A DNA stretch of 64,000 nt, taken from assembly GCA_010279815.1 (NCBI GenBank), contig QEOQ01000378.1, positions 220,894 to 284,893 of the forward strand, written 5' to 3'. Within the stretch, counting starts at the first letter, position 1. Each line of letters begins with the position of its first letter. This document shows, in pieces, positions 9,735 to 20,639 of this stretch. The stretch is from Brachionus plicatilis. Lineage: Eukaryota; Rotifera; Eurotatoria; Ploima; Brachionidae. A program made the position numbers and the translations under genes. The notes below the pieces were generated by a model. The model saw only the letters and a list, made by a program, of their open reading frames with translations, ran no database searches and had not been told where the DNA came from.

Positions 9735-10085
9735 TTTTTCTGATCTAGAAAATGCCAATTAGATTTTGGTCATGAAATTTGAAGTAAAAATTTTCAAAAA
9801 AAAATTAGTCAATGGCTTCGAAAGGTACAAGACTACAAATCTCAAGAAATTTTGAGAAATTTTCGACAATTTTCAGAAAAAAGCATACCATTAGATTCCT
9901 TATAAAATTTGGAATTTGATAAGCTACATTTTAATTAAAAAAAATAAATTCTTACAACCTTAAAATAAATTTTTTAAATTTTAATTTTTTTTCAAAATTT
10001 TGGAAAAATATAATAAATGACCAAGTTTTTTTCGGATCAAAAAACAAATTAACAAAATAATTTTTGAACTCAGTTGATTTTTAGA
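9735..10085 (-). repeat. Inverted copy of the 4717 repeat, lacking the transposon insertion
   Basis: Read on the minus strand it matches the blocks at 4717-5049 and 5736-5760. It shows GAAAATTT once only, directly joined to the ACTTC block, and so gives the empty target site of the 5050-5735 element. Confidence 0.65.
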
Positions 10086-10095
10086 TAACTCAGTT

Positions 10096-10253
10096 AAAAC
10101 GTCCTTTTATAACCCAGAACGTCCTTTTATAACCCGCAAATATTTTTATAACCCAACACGTCTTTTTATAACCCGACACGTCCTACTATAACCCAGAACG
10201 TTCTATTTAACCCGGAAAGTCCTTTTATAACCCAGAACGTCCTTTTATAACCC
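10096..10253. repeat. 20-bp minisatellite, eight units
   Basis: The unit is close to AGAACGTCCTTTTATAACCC, repeated eight times with small changes and one partial unit (ACGTCCTTCTTTT) afterwards. Confidence 0.85.
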
Positions 10254-10264
10254 ACGTCCTTCTT

Positions 10265-10625
10265 TTGTTCTTGGAACGTCAAAATTTAGTTGGGGGAAAA
10301 AATTTTTAAAGTATTAAGTTCAATTAATATCGATAGATGTATTTTTTTTAAACCTGGAACCTTACAGTTAAGTGGGGGGAGAAAATTTGAACAATTAATT
10401 AAGTGCTAAATATAGAGATAATAGAACTTTATTATCCTGGAACATCAAAATTTAGTGGGGGGAAAAAATTGGTAATTAATTGAGTGCTAATAATAGAGAT
10501 ACACGTCCTTTTTTTAACCTGGAACGGCAAGTTCAATGGGGGGGAAAAAATCTGAGTTATTACTTGAGTTCAATTTTTAGAGATAATATAACTTTATTGT
10601 CCTGGAGCGTCAAGCGCCAACAATT
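10265..10625. repeat. 83-bp tandem repeat, about four units
   Basis: CCTGGAAC...GTGGGGGGAAAAAATT recurs at about 10268, 10352, 10437, 10519 and partly at 10602. Each unit ends with GAGATAATA-ACTTTATT-type sequence. G runs of 5-8 bases stand out in this AT-rich region. Confidence 0.75.
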
Positions 10626-10638
10626 TTCTAAAAATTCC

Positions 10639-12905
10639 GTAATTCAAAAAATTGAGTTTTTTTTGTTATCTTTTCATTTTTACCAATTTCTACGTAAATT
10701 TACGTAATTTTACGTAAAATTACTAGATCCAAGCTAAATCAAAATTTAATCAATTTAATTTAATCAATTTTGATTTAGCTTGGTTAAAAAGATAAATTTA
10801 GTTAATTACGTAATTACGTAATTCGGTAATACGTAATAATTACGTAATTCGGACCAACAAGCTGTGCTTCACGTAAATAAATGAGAGCAAACTGTCAGTA
10901 TTTTTCATTATTTTTGACTTGTCCATGATAAATTTTATTGATATTGAATGATATTGAATTGTACCAATTGTTTTAGTTTCTTCTTATTCTGGGTCAAAAT
11001 TTATACAGTATTGATTTTACGTAATTATAGAATATTACCTAATTAACTAAATTTATCTTTTTAACCAAGCTAAATCAAAATCAATGCTATGTGGAACAAA
11101 TTTCTTAAAACTTTCTTAAAATTACTAGTAAATTGCAAAAATTAATGAAAATCTAAAAAAAGATGAAATATTTTTTAAAAAATCCAAAATTGTTTATTTA
11201 ATTTTTTAAAGTTGTTTAAGAACACTCTGATTTTAATTTAGCTGATTCTGATTTCAAACGCTAAAAATAGCTTATAGAGTTTCTTCGCAAATAAAAAAAA
11301 AAATTTTAATTTTCTAAAAATTAATTAAATAAATTAATAAAACAATATTTTTGTTTTGAAAATAATTAAATTTTAATAATCATTTTTTGCTTTTTTTTTT
11401 ACTTACTTTCACCTTTTTTTAACCATTTTTTACTTGAGAAAAAATGTGAATTTACGAAAAATTACGGAATTTTACAGAAAATTGTTTTAAATTGTTTTAT
11501 TGTTGAAAAATAACCTCTTTTTAAAGAACAAATTTTAAAAAAATTCCAAAATTCTGCGAAAGTTAAAAAAACGATAATTTTTGGCCCTTTTACGATTAGT
11601 GTAAAAAAGTAGAAATTAAGGTAATTTTTCCGTAAATTTTCGAATTTTTCAGATAAATTTCATTATTTTTTTTTGTAAATTTACGTAAAATTCCCAAAAA
11701 CATCTTGTCAAATCAATATTTTAATATGTTTTGATTTTAATTTTGATGGAAAAAAATCCCGAAAATGATTAAGAAAACAAATAGATAAATATCCGAATTT
11801 ACGTAATTATCCGAATTTAGATTGAATTTAAAAACGTAATTGTTTAGTGACATAATACTAAATGAAATAATGACATGTCAGCAAAAAATGGACAGGCAAT
11901 TTGAAGTTTATGATCAATTTTTGATGCTCAAATTATCAAATAAATATTTTTGTAATTCAATTGTGTAAATTTAACTAGGTAACGATATTGTTATTATTAT
12001 TATTTATTCATAAAATTACGCCAGACTTGGCGATGTTAAAAATAAAATAAAATTAAATACAAGGAGTTTTGTACTGTTAGTTTTCCTTTTTTAATTTACA
12101 ATTATGTTTAAGAAATTAAAATATTAAAATAATTTTTTAGAGCTTAATTAACTAAATCAAATCTCAAAATAATTAAAGTAAAGTTTGAATGTGACGTAAA
12201 ATTAAAAGACTTTTTGCTTTCTTTTCTTTCTCTTTTTTTTTATTTAAATTAAACTAAACATCGCCAGTAGGCGTTTAATGAATAAATAAATAAATAAAAA
12301 ATAAATTATCAAATAAAACTTAAACTATTAAATAAGGTGTAATTGCTTAATAGAAAAAATGTAGAGATACATTTTCGGATTTAACATACTAAGATGAATA
12401 AAAATATAAACTCTGCAATCTCAAAATGCACAATGCAGAGTGCACACCATCGAAATGATGCTATTTTAAGTAGATAATTTTTTGCAGACTTTTGCCGATT
12501 TTACCTTTGGATTTAACTAAATATGCTAAAACCAAAAATTTACCTCTGCACTAATTCTATTATAAGATTAAAATTTATTTTATAGTTTTAGTTTTATATG
12601 ATCATTTTCGTTTTAGTTTTATATTGAGCATCAAAAAATGATCATAAACTTCAACTTGCCAAATTTACACTGATTTTAAAAGAGCAATGTTTAATTAATA
12701 TGACATGTCTTAAAAAAGGAAATATTCAACTTTTGTTAAAAAATACATCCGGTTTTATTGACATTCGGATTTAAAACATAATTAAATTTCCATTTTTATT
12801 TGAATTTCATAAAAGCTGTAAACTTTTACGTAAAATTACGTAAATTTACGTATAAATTGGTAAAAATGAAAAGACAACAAAAAAAACTCAATTTTTTGAA
12901 TTTTT
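10639..12905. repeat. 2.3-kb interval bounded by ~80-bp inverted repeats
   Basis: Sequence 10639-10717 is the near-exact complement of 12827-12905, with TACGTAAATTTACGTAA at the core. Nested inside are a 40-bp inverted pair (about 10768-10812 with 11038-11082, containing GATTTAGCTTGGTTAAAAAG) and the 63-bp palindrome 10724-10786. GACATGTCA-type and ATCCGAATTTACGT-type words recur. No transposase frame is visible. This is probably a foldback element or a nest of several. Confidence 0.6.
11990..12305. repeat. Two opposed retroelement 3' tails
   Basis: At 11993-12035 (minus) and 12257-12300 (plus) the motif ACATCGCCA...TGGCGT or CGCCAGTAGGCG is followed by ATGAATAAATAA and a short A/T microsatellite. 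The stem-loop plus TAAA-type tail matches other LINE ends in the window. The two copies diverge from a shared centre. Confidence 0.5.
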
Positions 12906-13396
12906 ATTATTTCCTAATAAATTTTTAAAAAAAGAGTTTATATTTATTTGTTTATATTTTACCAAAAGTTACTTTTTTTTACTATTTTTTGCTAATTTTT
13001 ACGTAAATTTACGTAAAATACCCAGAAACCCACTTGTCAAATCGGCACTGTAATAAATTTTAAATTTATTCACAATTAATTACATGTCATTAATAATGAA
13101 ATTGTATTTTTTTTTAAACAGTGCTCAATTTTGAATATTTTAGTGACATGTTAATAAATTCCGATAAATTAAAAGAAAATGAAAATTTTTAATGGTTAAT
13201 ATTAAAGGGAATATTTATTTATGAAAATTGATCGTTCAAAAATTTAAAACTTAATTAATAAAAAAACTTAAACATTAATTTTAGAATGAAAAAGACTCTA
13301 AATATATTTGTGCAAAATATTTTTAGTAAAAAATTCCACAGAAATAATAAAAAACCAATAAATATATAAAAATATAATAATATTAATTTTGGGTAA

Positions 13397-13787
13397 AAAC
13401 CTTTTGACAACAAAAAATCTGTTTTCTACACCCAAAAAAAAGATTTTCACAACCAAAAAAAAATTCCAGATCAAAAGTACTCAATTTTTTAAAAATGAAT
13501 AAATTTATTTATAAATCAAATAAAAAATGATTTTTACACGCAAAAAAACAATAAGTCTATTATTTAATTTTTTCAGTATTTTAAACTATTTCTTAGATTT
13601 TGGAGGTCTTCCTCTCTTTTTAGGCTTTTCTTTCTCCAATGCTGTTTTCAATTTATTTGATCTACCTCGCTTGTTCTCTTTGGCAACTTCAACTCCATAG
13701 ATTATCAAAGCCCAATTTTTTTTTTACGGTTTGGTTGGGATAATCTTTTTTTTGGGTGTAGAAAGCAGATTTTTTGTTGTCAAAACA
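13397..13787. mobile_element. MITE-like element with ~44-bp inverted ends
   Basis: TTTTGACAACAAAAAATCTG at 13401 is complemented by the sequence ending at 13786, and the match continues through TTTCTACACCCAAAAAAAAG. No clear target duplication was found. It carries the AT-hook coding tail described next. Confidence 0.6.
13586..13711 (-). pseudogene. AT-hook C-terminal coding fragment inside the MITE
   Basis: A 41-codon minus-strand segment ends at TAG 13586-13588 and reads ALIIYGVEVAKENKRGRSNK, later KKRGRPPKSKK. GRPPK is an AT-hook core. The Ala-Leu-rich lead and basic tail resemble the end of DNA-transposon proteins, but no catalytic domain is present. It looks like the last exon retained in a deletion derivative. 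Confidence 0.45.
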
Positions 13788-13924
13788 CGACATCCTTAAT
13801 TTTGTGACAATTTTTTTATTTAAGATTAACATAAATAGTAAGAATACCATAAAAAAATTAATTTTTCCATTTTATCAGTTAAAAAAAATATTTTTAGTAA
13901 AAAAAAATAACCAAAAAATTTAAT

Positions 13925-14000
13925 TTTTTTTCCTAGTACAACCATTTGGGCAATAAAAACCTCTTTTTTTCTTCATTGGGGTACTACAAGTATTCCAATT
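13925..14000 (-). pseudogene. Second copy of the KKRGFYCPNGC exon
   Basis: The minus strand reads NTCSTPMKKKRGFYCPNGCT, matching the exon at 4512-4635 through the KKRGFYCPNGCT core. The flanking frame is open for only about 25 codons and no start is evident. It lies just upstream, on the minus strand, of the AT-hook fragment at 13586-13711, so both may come from one element. Confidence 0.4.
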
Positions 14001-14286
14001 TTTTTAAATTTATTGTGTTAAATACTGACAGCCAATGTAAAATTTCTTTGTTAATTCCGTAAAACCTTGCAGACTACTCCATGTGGGTTTTGGGTAAAAT
14101 GGTTTTAATAAGTTAATAAATTTTTTTAAAATTGTCAAAATTATTTATTTTATTTAGTGGACTTTTCTAAAAAAAAATTGGGTTTTAAGTATTGCAGATG
14201 GTTTTAAAAATATGCAGTGACACATTTTATGTCTTAATTGGTATAAAAGTATGCCATAATTATTAAACAAGAAAATAAATTCACAA

Positions 14287-16124
14287 ATGGCATCTTTTAA
14301 TTTTAGGAACCGAGAATCAGAGGATGACGATGAAGATGAGGACATCGATCAGGCTAAACAAAAATCCGCTGAATTCCGCAAACAATGTAAACATAAAAAA
14401 ATAAAATAAATTTAAAAAAAAAATTTTTCATTTTAAATTCAATTTAAAAAGATTTAGAAGAATTAAAATCAAGCCGTGCCAAGACCACTGTTTACAAATC
14501 CGACCAGCTGGAGGACATTGATTCCGAAGAAGAAGAAGACAAAGCTTACGCCCTGGATCTTCCAGATGACGAAGAACAAGAAATAGGGCCTTCGATTGAC
14601 TTTCAGCAATCATCTGCAGACTCTCTGAATTCACTTCTTCCATTGACCAACGAGGCGGTTTTTTCCCATGGATCAAAACCGGTCTCGGCATTGTCTGTGG
14701 ATGCAAATGGAAACCGCATGGCCATAGGAGGCTATGACTACGAGATCAAGCTATACGACTTTTCAGGAATGGACGCTTCCTTGCGGAGCTACAGGACCTT
14801 TCAGCCATGCGAGTCCCACCACATCAAAAGTGTCAGCTTCAACTTGGCTGGCGATGCCATTCTCATAATTCCGGGAAGTGCACAGGCCAGAATTGTTGAC
14901 AGAGAGGGAAAAAACGTGCTTGAATGTGTGAGAGGAGACCAGTACATTGTAGACATGGCCAAGACCAAAGGACACTGCGGAATGCTCAACGATGGCTGCT
15001 GGCATCCTAAACTCAACTATGAATTCATGACGTGCTCCATAGATGGCTCGGTGCGCATTTGGGACATCAATGACCGGCGAAAAAACAAAAGAATTGTGAA
15101 GACCAAGAATGCGCAGGGAAAAAAAACTGAGCCCAATTGTTGTGCTTACAGCAGAGATGGAAATTATGTGGTTTGTGGATGCGAGGACGGCTCCATTCAG
15201 TTGTTTGACCATCGCAAACAGTTTATCAATCCGTGTGTTCTGGGCAGAGTATGTCACATGAGCGGCGGAATCACTGGTGTTGAGTTTTCTTTTGATGGCA
15301 AAACTTTGGCCTCTCGGGGCATGGACGACACCCTAAAGACTTGGGACTTGAGAAATTTTAAGCAATGCTTGGCATCGGCTGGAGAGCTGTACAACCGCTT
15401 TCCCATGACCAATTGTCAATTTTCGCCCAGCGACAAGCTCATCATAACGGGCACCTCTACCAGACCGGGAGTCGAGAGCGGAAAATTGGTGGTGTTCGAA
15501 AGGGAGGGCTTGGTGAGAAAAGATGAATTGATAATTAGTGACTCGAGTGTTATCAGGACCCTGTGGCACCCGAAAATAAATCAGATATTTTTGAGCACTG
15601 GCAATGGAATGGTCAAGGCGTATTATGACATGGAAAAGAGTCTCAAGGGGCTGACACTGTGTGCCATGAAGCCAGTTAAGAGAAAAACAGCGGGAAGTTT
15701 TGCGGTCGAGCCTCAAGTGTTCAATCCGCATGCATTGCCAATGTACAAGCAGGAAAGAGCGCGTAAATTGAGCTCAATCAGGGCCAAGGAAAGAAAGGAC
15801 CCGGTGAAGTCCCATAGGCCAGAGCTACCGTTGACAGGTAGTACGGGCGCTGGCGGAAGACTGGCCAGCCATGGCTCGACGCTCTCCTCGTATATTGTGA
15901 GGAACATTGCTTTGCAGAAAGTGTCCGAGGTCAAAGAGGACCCGAGGGAAGCGTTGTTGAAGCATGCCGAGGCGGCAGAAAAGGATCCGTACTGGATCGC
16001 TCCGGCCTATAAAAAAACCCAGCCAGAGCCCATTTTTCAGTCGGCCACAGATGATAAAAATAAAGATGAGCAGGACGAAGATTTTATTGCCATACCATGG
16101 AAAAAACAAAAGCAAGATGAATAA
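14287..16124 (+). CDS. WDR70: WD repeat-containing protein 70
   Basis: The CDS joins 14287-14386 and 14452-16124, with a 65-bp GT-AG intron in phase 1, giving 590 residues. WDR70 is a nuclear WD-repeat protein linked to histone H2B ubiquitylation and DNA-break repair. After an acidic N-terminus, a beta-propeller runs from SHGSKPVSALSVD through GGYDYEIKLYDFSGMD, QIVDMAKTKGH-type and GSVRIWDIND blocks to HPKINQIFLSTGNGM. The family-specific tail (PHALPMYKQ, KSHRPELP, GTLSSYIVRNIAL, DPYWIAPAY) is complete. The usual N-terminal GFGKKART motif is absent. TTTTAATTTTAG at 14297-14308 could be an acceptor, so the chosen ATG might lie in an intron and an upstream exon be missed. A poly(A) signal AATAAA lies near 16188. 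Confidence 0.93.
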
Positions 16125-16355
16125 TAGTGTAAAAATTTTTCATTTAAAAAATTTGGTTTTTTTTTGCTTTTTTTTGATTTATTGTTAATAAATATTTTAT
16201 TGATTATCACATTTTTGTGTGAAATAAAATAAAGAGACTAAATGGGCATTGTGAATTTTGGAACAAAGAACAAAAACAAAATTTTAAAATGATATATCTT
16301 TTTTACTTTGAGTCTAAAAAATGTTGTGTAAAATGTATCAGCTGATAGAAACTTT

Positions 16356-16461
16356 GTACCACCCAAATTAAGTCTCTGCAATAATTCTGCAATTTAATTT
16401 TAATGATTTTCTAATGCATTTTATGCTTTGCAGACTTACAAAGACTTATTTTGGGTGGTAC
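16356..16461. mobile_element. Short MITE with GTACCACCC ends
   Basis: GTACCACCCAAATTAAGTC at 16356 is complemented with one mismatch by the sequence ending at 16461. The interior carries CTGCAA/TTGCAG words like the larger foldbacks at 43.4 and 47.9 kb. Confidence 0.55.
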
Positions 16462-16897
16462 ACAATTTGGGAGGTTAGAAATACCTCAGTCTTTTTTGAT
16501 AAAAACAGCATCTTTTTTATTCAATTTTATTTTAATTCTAAATCAATAAAAAACATAAATTCAAATAAAATATAACTAAGATGAACAAATAATAATTATT
16601 TATAGTAAATACCGACAACAAAAAATTAAAAAAAAATTTAACTAGTAAAAAATACTCATAAAAAAAGATAATTATTTTTTATTAATTAAAGTTGAGAATT
16701 ATGTATATGTTTTCACAATGCCTATATCTTCTTTTAACACTTAAACACCGGAAATTTTTTTGTACGTTAATTACTGAAGGAGTTCAAAAAATCCCTTTTA
16801 AATATTATGCTTCTTAGGTTGCATAAATTACCATTACTACTCAAAATATGTAAGAAAATATACTGAATAAAAAAATAAATGTCTTTTCTTTTTTTTG

Positions 16898-17300
16898 CTG
16901 CAACGTGACCTTGATGCACTAACTGAGTGGTCTACAACTTAACAGATGCTGTTCAACACTGAAAAATGTAAAGTAATGGAATGGAGCAGATCCGGCAAAA
17001 CCAAGTGACCAGGTTAGTACTTAATCAAACTAGTATTGAAATAGATATGGAAGTAACCTTCGCGAGCAATCTCAAGTTCTCCAGTCATATCAAAGCCCAA
17101 ACTAACAAAGCCATCTCCATTCTTGGACATCTGAGTAGAACGTTCAAATTCTGGAATAGCACCACCTTCATAACGCTATACTGCGCATATGTCAGGCCCC
17201 ATTTGGAGTATGCAGCAGTGGTCTGGTCCCCCTACACTGCTAAAGACAGCAACATTCTTGAGAAAGTTCAAAGACGAGCAACCAACGAGTTTTTTGAAAG
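16898..17300 (+). pseudogene. Non-LTR retrotransposon reverse transcriptase fragment
   Basis: The frame reads LQRDLDALTEW, a premature stop, then FNTEKCKVME. A frameshift follows near 16981. The second frame gives FASNLKFSSHI, LYCAYVRPHLEYAAVVWSPY and EKVQRRAT, the typical C-terminal end of a CR1/Jockey-like reverse transcriptase. It is truncated on both sides and broken. Confidence 0.8.
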
Positions 17301-17314
17301 TTTTTGGAAAGGCG

Positions 17315-17350
17315 ATTGCTGTAGCTTAAGTTAACTTAAGCCACAGCAAT
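17315..17350. repeat. 36-bp near-perfect palindrome
   Basis: ATTGCTGTAGCTTAAG and its complement meet at GTTAAC; only one base pair is mismatched. It lies directly at the 3' break of the LINE fragment. Confidence 0.8.
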
Positions 17351-18824
17351 TTGTAGATAAATATAAAAAATACAAAAAAATAAAAAATACATTTGTAAGT
17401 AAAATTTGTTTAGAAAAAAATATTCACGATATTAAAAAAAATTGTTTCTAAATTTTACATTTCCGAATCTTCATCATTTTTTTAGTTTTACACATAAAAT
17501 GACGTCTTAATGCCAAAATTTTAATAGATGGTCGCTTTTATTAAAAATTGGAAGCTTGAATAAAAATTAAAATCACTTCTTCTTGCCAATGATGATAAAA
17601 ATAAAAATGAGAAAAAATGAAAAACGAAAAAAAGATTTTTAATAAAATTTTTTATAGATTAAAATTTATTTGAAATAAAAAAACCGACAATCCTTGCGAT
17701 ATCATGTGTTGCATAACTTTTTTTAAAAGATTTTGAAAAAAATGGGCGATTAAAAATTTTTATAAAAATTCAATTTTTTAAATATCATTAAAAATAGATA
17801 AAAAAGTGAGTTTTTTTAATATATTTTAAAATTAAGCGAAGATTTATAAGTCATTTTTATATTTTTTTGCCTTTTATTATTGATTAATGTCTACTCACTA
17901 AAAAGAAAATCATAATACTTGTAGTGTAATTTTTTTTTTACAAAAATAGTAAAGTAAAAATAAATAATTTTTTATTTTGAATATTATTTGCGTAATTGAT
18001 GTCTTAATTGTTTTTAAAAAAAACTGATAACTGAACTTATAAAATTTATTTGTTAATTGATGATATTTTGTAACTTGACTTTATTAGATACATTAAATGG
18101 CATTTGTGATAGCAAATTTTTCAAAATTAAAGCTAATGCTTTAAACTGACATTAAATACATTTTTCCTCAAAATATTATTTAATTCTATTAAAAACATAT
18201 GAAAAAAGAGTGTCATAATAGACAAGTCCAGACTTTTCAAGCACTAAAGAAGAGTAGCAAAATAAAATTAAATTAAATGCTTTTGTCTGAATTTTTTTAT
18301 TCCATCAAGAAAAAATTTCTTTTATTAAATGAGTAAATTTTATCCTAAGAAGAATTTTTTTAATTATTTCTCAAAATCTATAAATATTCATCTTTTATAA
18401 TGCATTAATTGAATATTTAATATTTTTTTAATTGACGTCTAATAAAAATAAATAACGCTCTAATATTAACTCTTTTTAAAATCAAAAAAAAAAATTGAGT
18501 GTAATTAAAAATAAATTTTTCAAAAATTTTTAGTGTATTGTAAAAATAAAATTACTAAAAGAATGAAGGCAAATATTTTTTTTAATCTAAAAATTGATTA
18601 AAAGACAAGCCAGGGTACTTCAATTTATAAGCAGCCCAAGAAGGCGCACAATTTTGAACAAAACAAATGTAAATTAATTAATTTAATAAGACAATTTTGA
18701 CTAAAACATTATTTTTTAAAATTAGCATATTAAATTTTATTAAAATAAACCCTAAGCTCTTCTAGTTTTTAAATATTTGATTAAAATAATTTTACAAAAA
18801 GACAATAAACCAAGCTAAATAAAA
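17351..18824. other. AT-rich intergenic DNA
   Basis: There is no gene or clear repeat. The last 60 bp before 18825 would hold the promoter or leader of the next gene; no strong TATA box stands out. Confidence 0.5.
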
Positions 18825-19334
18825 ATGGCTTCGGCTTCTGAATCTGATGAATCGTTAACAGACTTTTCAAGCAGTGACGACGAGTCGCCAAGTGAAAAAA
18901 AAATTCATTTGGGGGAAGAAAAAATCCAGTTGCCATTTTGTCTGAATTTTTGCATTAATTCAATAATCACCTTTTCACTCTCGTTGTCAATATATCTACT
19001 CATTGGCAATGTGTACTTGACCTTACAAAAATCTTCATCCGTGCTAGATTCATTCCACCACCAATTGCTGTTTCCAGGCGAGCATTTTTCTGCCAAAAAA
19101 TTGGTCCCTTCAAATACACTTGATCAAACACCGTTCTACGACTGTTCCAAAAATATTCTCACCAAAGAAGAATGCAATCTGGTCAACTCGTATCACAGCG
19201 AATACTTGACTTCACTGAAAAACTACTTGTCAAATATTGACCAAGACGATGACGAAGTTACCTTTACCAAACACAAAAATTTGTTTCAGCTGTCCAACTC
19301 GTTAAAAGTTAATACCTCTTTTTTTATTTACTGA
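18825..19334 (+). CDS. Unknown single-pass membrane protein
   Basis: The 169-residue frame starts at ATG 18825 with an acidic Ser/Asp-rich cytosolic-type N-terminus (residues 1-35, SESDESLTDFSSSDDE). One hydrophobic span follows (about 37-62, FCLNFCINSIITFSLSLSIYL). The rest is hydrophilic and contains two cysteines near DCSKNILTKEECNL. The layout suggests a type II membrane protein. I do not recognise the family. The last codons (VNTSFFIY) are encoded by T-rich sequence that looks intronic: a donor after LKSLK-type sequence (AAA|GTTAAT at 19308) with an acceptor at 19347 would replace them with one or two residues and a stop. It is convergent with TMEM70, 179 bp apart. Confidence 0.6.
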   Translation: MASASESDESLTDFSSSDDESPSEKKIHLGEEKIQLPFCLNFCINSIITFSLSLSIYLLIGNVYLTLQKSSSVLDSFHHQLLFPGEHFSAKKLVPSNTLDQTPFYDCSKNILTKEECNLVNSYHSEYLTSLKNYLSNIDQDDDEVTFTKHKNLFQLSNSLKVNTSFFIY

Positions 19335-19513
19335 TACACAAATTTAGCCTTGAATAAAGTGTTCATTTTTTTAACCTTTTATAAAAGCTTAAAATTTTCA
19401 ATTGAAAGTATTTTTTTTTTAAATTAATAAACAAAAAATTTTATCAAGCTTTGAATAAATTATAAAAAATTTTATTAAAATAAAAATAATTTTTTTTTTA
19501 ATTTTTATTAAAT

Positions 19514-20185
19514 TTAATCATCTTGTTTTTCTGAATATTTTTTAAAATCAAAAGGCTTATCGTAGCCGTAAATTTTTTGAATTAATTCATCATCTTGTAG
19601 CTGATGGACGTCGATGAATAAATTCCGATTGCTTTGCCTGAGTTTGACAGTAGAAAATGGCCCGGGTATATCCGGAACAAAAACGTCATCAAGAGAAAAC
19701 TCCAGTTTGTACTCGTTCATTAAAAAGCTGAGCAAAATGGCTTTAAATTTTTTTTCCTCGTAGTTATAGTAAAGTCTGCTGACGTATCTACGTCCGAGGA
19801 ACTGGGAAAACATTGGTGTAACAAATATGAAAAAACCAGTTGTGCCAAAGACAAAAAATTGAGCGAATATTGATGATGTACTAAGGGAATCTGTCAAAAA
19901 AGGCATCAACATTATTCCAAGTAAACTTGATGAAAGTGACAAAAATTTTGCTGTTTTCAATTGTTTTGTCAATTGACCAACATATACAAGTTTGCCATTG
20001 TACTTTTTTTCCTCTTCGAGATATTTTTTGATCTTGGGAGACATCATTTCCATCCGCATTCGCCGTTCTTCATCCTCACCATCATTTGTATTTTGTACAG
20101 GCCGCTTGAGACTGATTGTGCGCACTTGACAACAATTTTTAAGCAATAAATTTGGACGAACTACACACTTGAGTATAAGACTCAT
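19514..20185 (-). CDS. TMEM70: TMEM70-like mitochondrial ATP synthase assembly factor
   Basis: The 223-residue product matches the TMEM70 family, inner mitochondrial membrane proteins needed for assembly of complex V (c-ring) and complex I. It has an Arg-rich N-terminus suited to mitochondrial import (residues 1-28) and the block GKLVYVGQLTKQLKTAKFLS. The family's two membrane spans lie at about 80-98 and 107-128 and form a hairpin. A matrix domain follows with FVTPMFSQFLGRRYVSRLYY, an FVPDIPGPFSTV segment and the typical IYGYDKPFDFKKY tail. Length is close to the family norm. The start codon is immediately preceded on the complement by TTAATTATTTAG, an acceptor-like site, so the leader is probably spliced. 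Confidence 0.88.
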   Translation of the reverse strand: MSLILKCVVRPNLLLKNCCQVRTISLKRPVQNTNDGEDEERRMRMEMMSPKIKKYLEEEKKYNGKLVYVGQLTKQLKTAKFLSLSSSLLGIMLMPFLTDSLSTSSIFAQFFVFGTTGFFIFVTPMFSQFLGRRYVSRLYYNYEEKKFKAILLSFLMNEYKLEFSLDDVFVPDIPGPFSTVKLRQSNRNLFIDVHQLQDDELIQKIYGYDKPFDFKKYSEKQDD

Positions 20186-20639
20186 CTAAATAATTAAAAA
20201 TTTTGGCTAAAGAAAAAAATTTTTTTTTTAAATTTAAAAATTATAAAAAACTTCTTTTTTAGTAAAATAGAATCAAAATAGAGAAGTTTGCCAAGAACCA
20301 GTTATTTTGGAATATAAAGCTTGGTATAGATTATTAATTCAAAGGAAAAAAGCATGGAAATTTAAATTGAAAATTCACACACATTTTCAATACAAAAATG
20401 TTTTATATAAATTAAATTAAATAAAAAAAAATAAAACTTGTTTATTTTTTTTATGGAGAGGGGAGGACTCCGGGAAGTTTGGAATGGTAATTAACCTCTC
20501 TTTCAGCCTAGTGTTAAGTAGTTTAGATAATTTTAAAAAAAGTGAACAAAATTTTTAAAATGTTACAGGACAAACAGATGAAAAATATTTATTTTTTATT
20601 GTTTTTTTTTGTATCACTTGAGAAATAAAATATTAATTA

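Noticed and set aside
10096..10253. CRISPR-like array
   Set aside because: The 20-bp units are directly adjacent with no unique spacers; it is a minisatellite in an animal genome.
14763..15934. Long minus-strand frames inside WDR70
   Set aside because: They are antisense shadows of the WD-repeat coding sequence.
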